Source: an uncultured bacterium
Lineage (GTDB): Bacteria; Bacteroidota; Bacteroidia; Bacteroidales; Bacteroidaceae
Assembly: GCA_905216095.1 (NCBI GenBank)
Contig: CAJMSQ010000009.1
Location: forward strand, 1-64,000
DNA length: 64,000 bases
Direction of reading: 5' to 3'
The stretch's first letter is position 1; each line of letters opens with the position of its first letter. The notes beneath the pieces were generated by a model that made no database searches, had not been told where the DNA came from, and was given only the letters and a program-made list of their open reading frames with translations. The translations under genes and the position numbers were made by a program. Of this stretch, positions 63,743 through 64,000 are shown piece after piece.

Positions 63743-64000
63743 ATACAAAAAAGCGCGGGATCTGTTCCTGTTACTTATCCCGCTTGTTAGGCCTTCGCAT
63801 TGCCTTTCCGTCAAGGATAAGCAACGCAGAGGCCCACGCTGATATGTATATAATACCTCCCATCTGTATATCTGTGAATACAGGTATACATTAAGGGATG
63901 TATCAACAACATACCCATGAACATCTACCGTTGCCTTATCGTGTGACGGGAAGTTAAGTTTGCGAAGTTTAACAAGCCACAGATAAAACGTTAAGTAAAC
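63743..64000 (-). ncRNA. Possible structured non-coding RNA at the window edge
   Basis: Read on the minus strand, the sequence contains a perfect-to-near-perfect hairpin TGTATACCTGT/ACAGATATACA (63890-63865), a 14-position stem GGCCTCTGCGTTGC with GCAATGCGAAGGCC (63834-63821 and 63803-63790, 13 pairs), then an intrinsic terminator GCGGGAT/ATCCCGC (63783-63777, 63761-63755) with TTTTTT. An 89-codon frame without start codon is open in parallel (stop at 63731) and could be the end of a gene entering from the right, but the frame ends inside the terminator region, which favours RNA. The left part (63622-63742) before the operon shows no clear promoter. Confidence 0.45.

Overview
The window is a piece of a Bacteroidales chromosome. 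Evidence seen directly: gene starts are mostly preceded by the Bacteroidota promoter form (TTTG, about 19-21 bases, then TAnnTTTG) instead of -35/-10 boxes; there is a SusC/SusD pair; there are glycine-lipid acyltransferases; and gene neighbours such as birA-yjbR-yraN-tadA fit the order. The core (about 8.1-52.2 kb) is clearly GC-rich, so a high-GC Bacteroidales genus is likely, but the genus cannot be fixed from this sequence. Both ends of the window are AT-rich and look acquired.

Left end, 1 to about 8.0 kb: a mobilizable element. It has the end of a primase/helicase, a repeat-rich spacer that could be an origin, a TOPRIM primase, an oriT-like inverted repeat, a MobV-type relaxase, then a cargo. 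The cargo is a complete His-Xaa-Ser (Hxs) radical-SAM peptide system (hxsD-hxsB-hxsC-hxsA) behind a long structured leader, followed by a DUF3825 gene with a terminator in its leader. The integrase is not in the window.

Core, 8.1-42.1 kb: housekeeping genes (MATE pump, birA, yjbR, yraN, tadA, GH2 beta-galactosidase, nucleotidyltransferase, FAD protein, radA, MerR regulator, flavin reductase, tex, NUDIX, argH), a TolC-HlyD-ABC2-ABC2 export operon, glsA-glsB, rubredoxin, sodB, nitroreductase, a low-molecular-weight phosphatase, a NahK-like sugar kinase, a glycosyltransferase and four tRNA genes (Gln, Met, Leu, Gly). An acyltransferase gene is frameshifted. Four intergenic spaces carry copies of one dispersed repeat, each with a good promoter fired straight into an intrinsic terminator; a fifth site has only its CATGTAG-rich part.

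42.7-52.2 kb: a SusC/SusD-type import operon with a surface lipoprotein, an M16 metalloprotease and a ChaN/Tiki-like protein. No glycosidase is present, so peptide or haem is a more likely cargo than a glycan.

Right end, 52.3-64.0 kb: an AT-rich nine-gene operon on the minus strand: zinc-ribbon/FHA protein, FHA-tailed Ser/Thr kinase, FHA-transmembrane-trypsin-like protease, secreted protein, membrane PP2C phosphatase, a second (membrane) kinase with a MORN-like tail, two further secreted proteins and an outer-membrane barrel. It reads as one phospho-signalling system spanning the envelope, and is the best candidate for an undescribed system. Its phosphatase gene has a run of nine C residues exactly between the catalytic domain and the membrane anchor, a possible on/off switch. 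Upstream, at the window edge, lies a strongly structured, terminator-ended sequence that may be a non-coding RNA.
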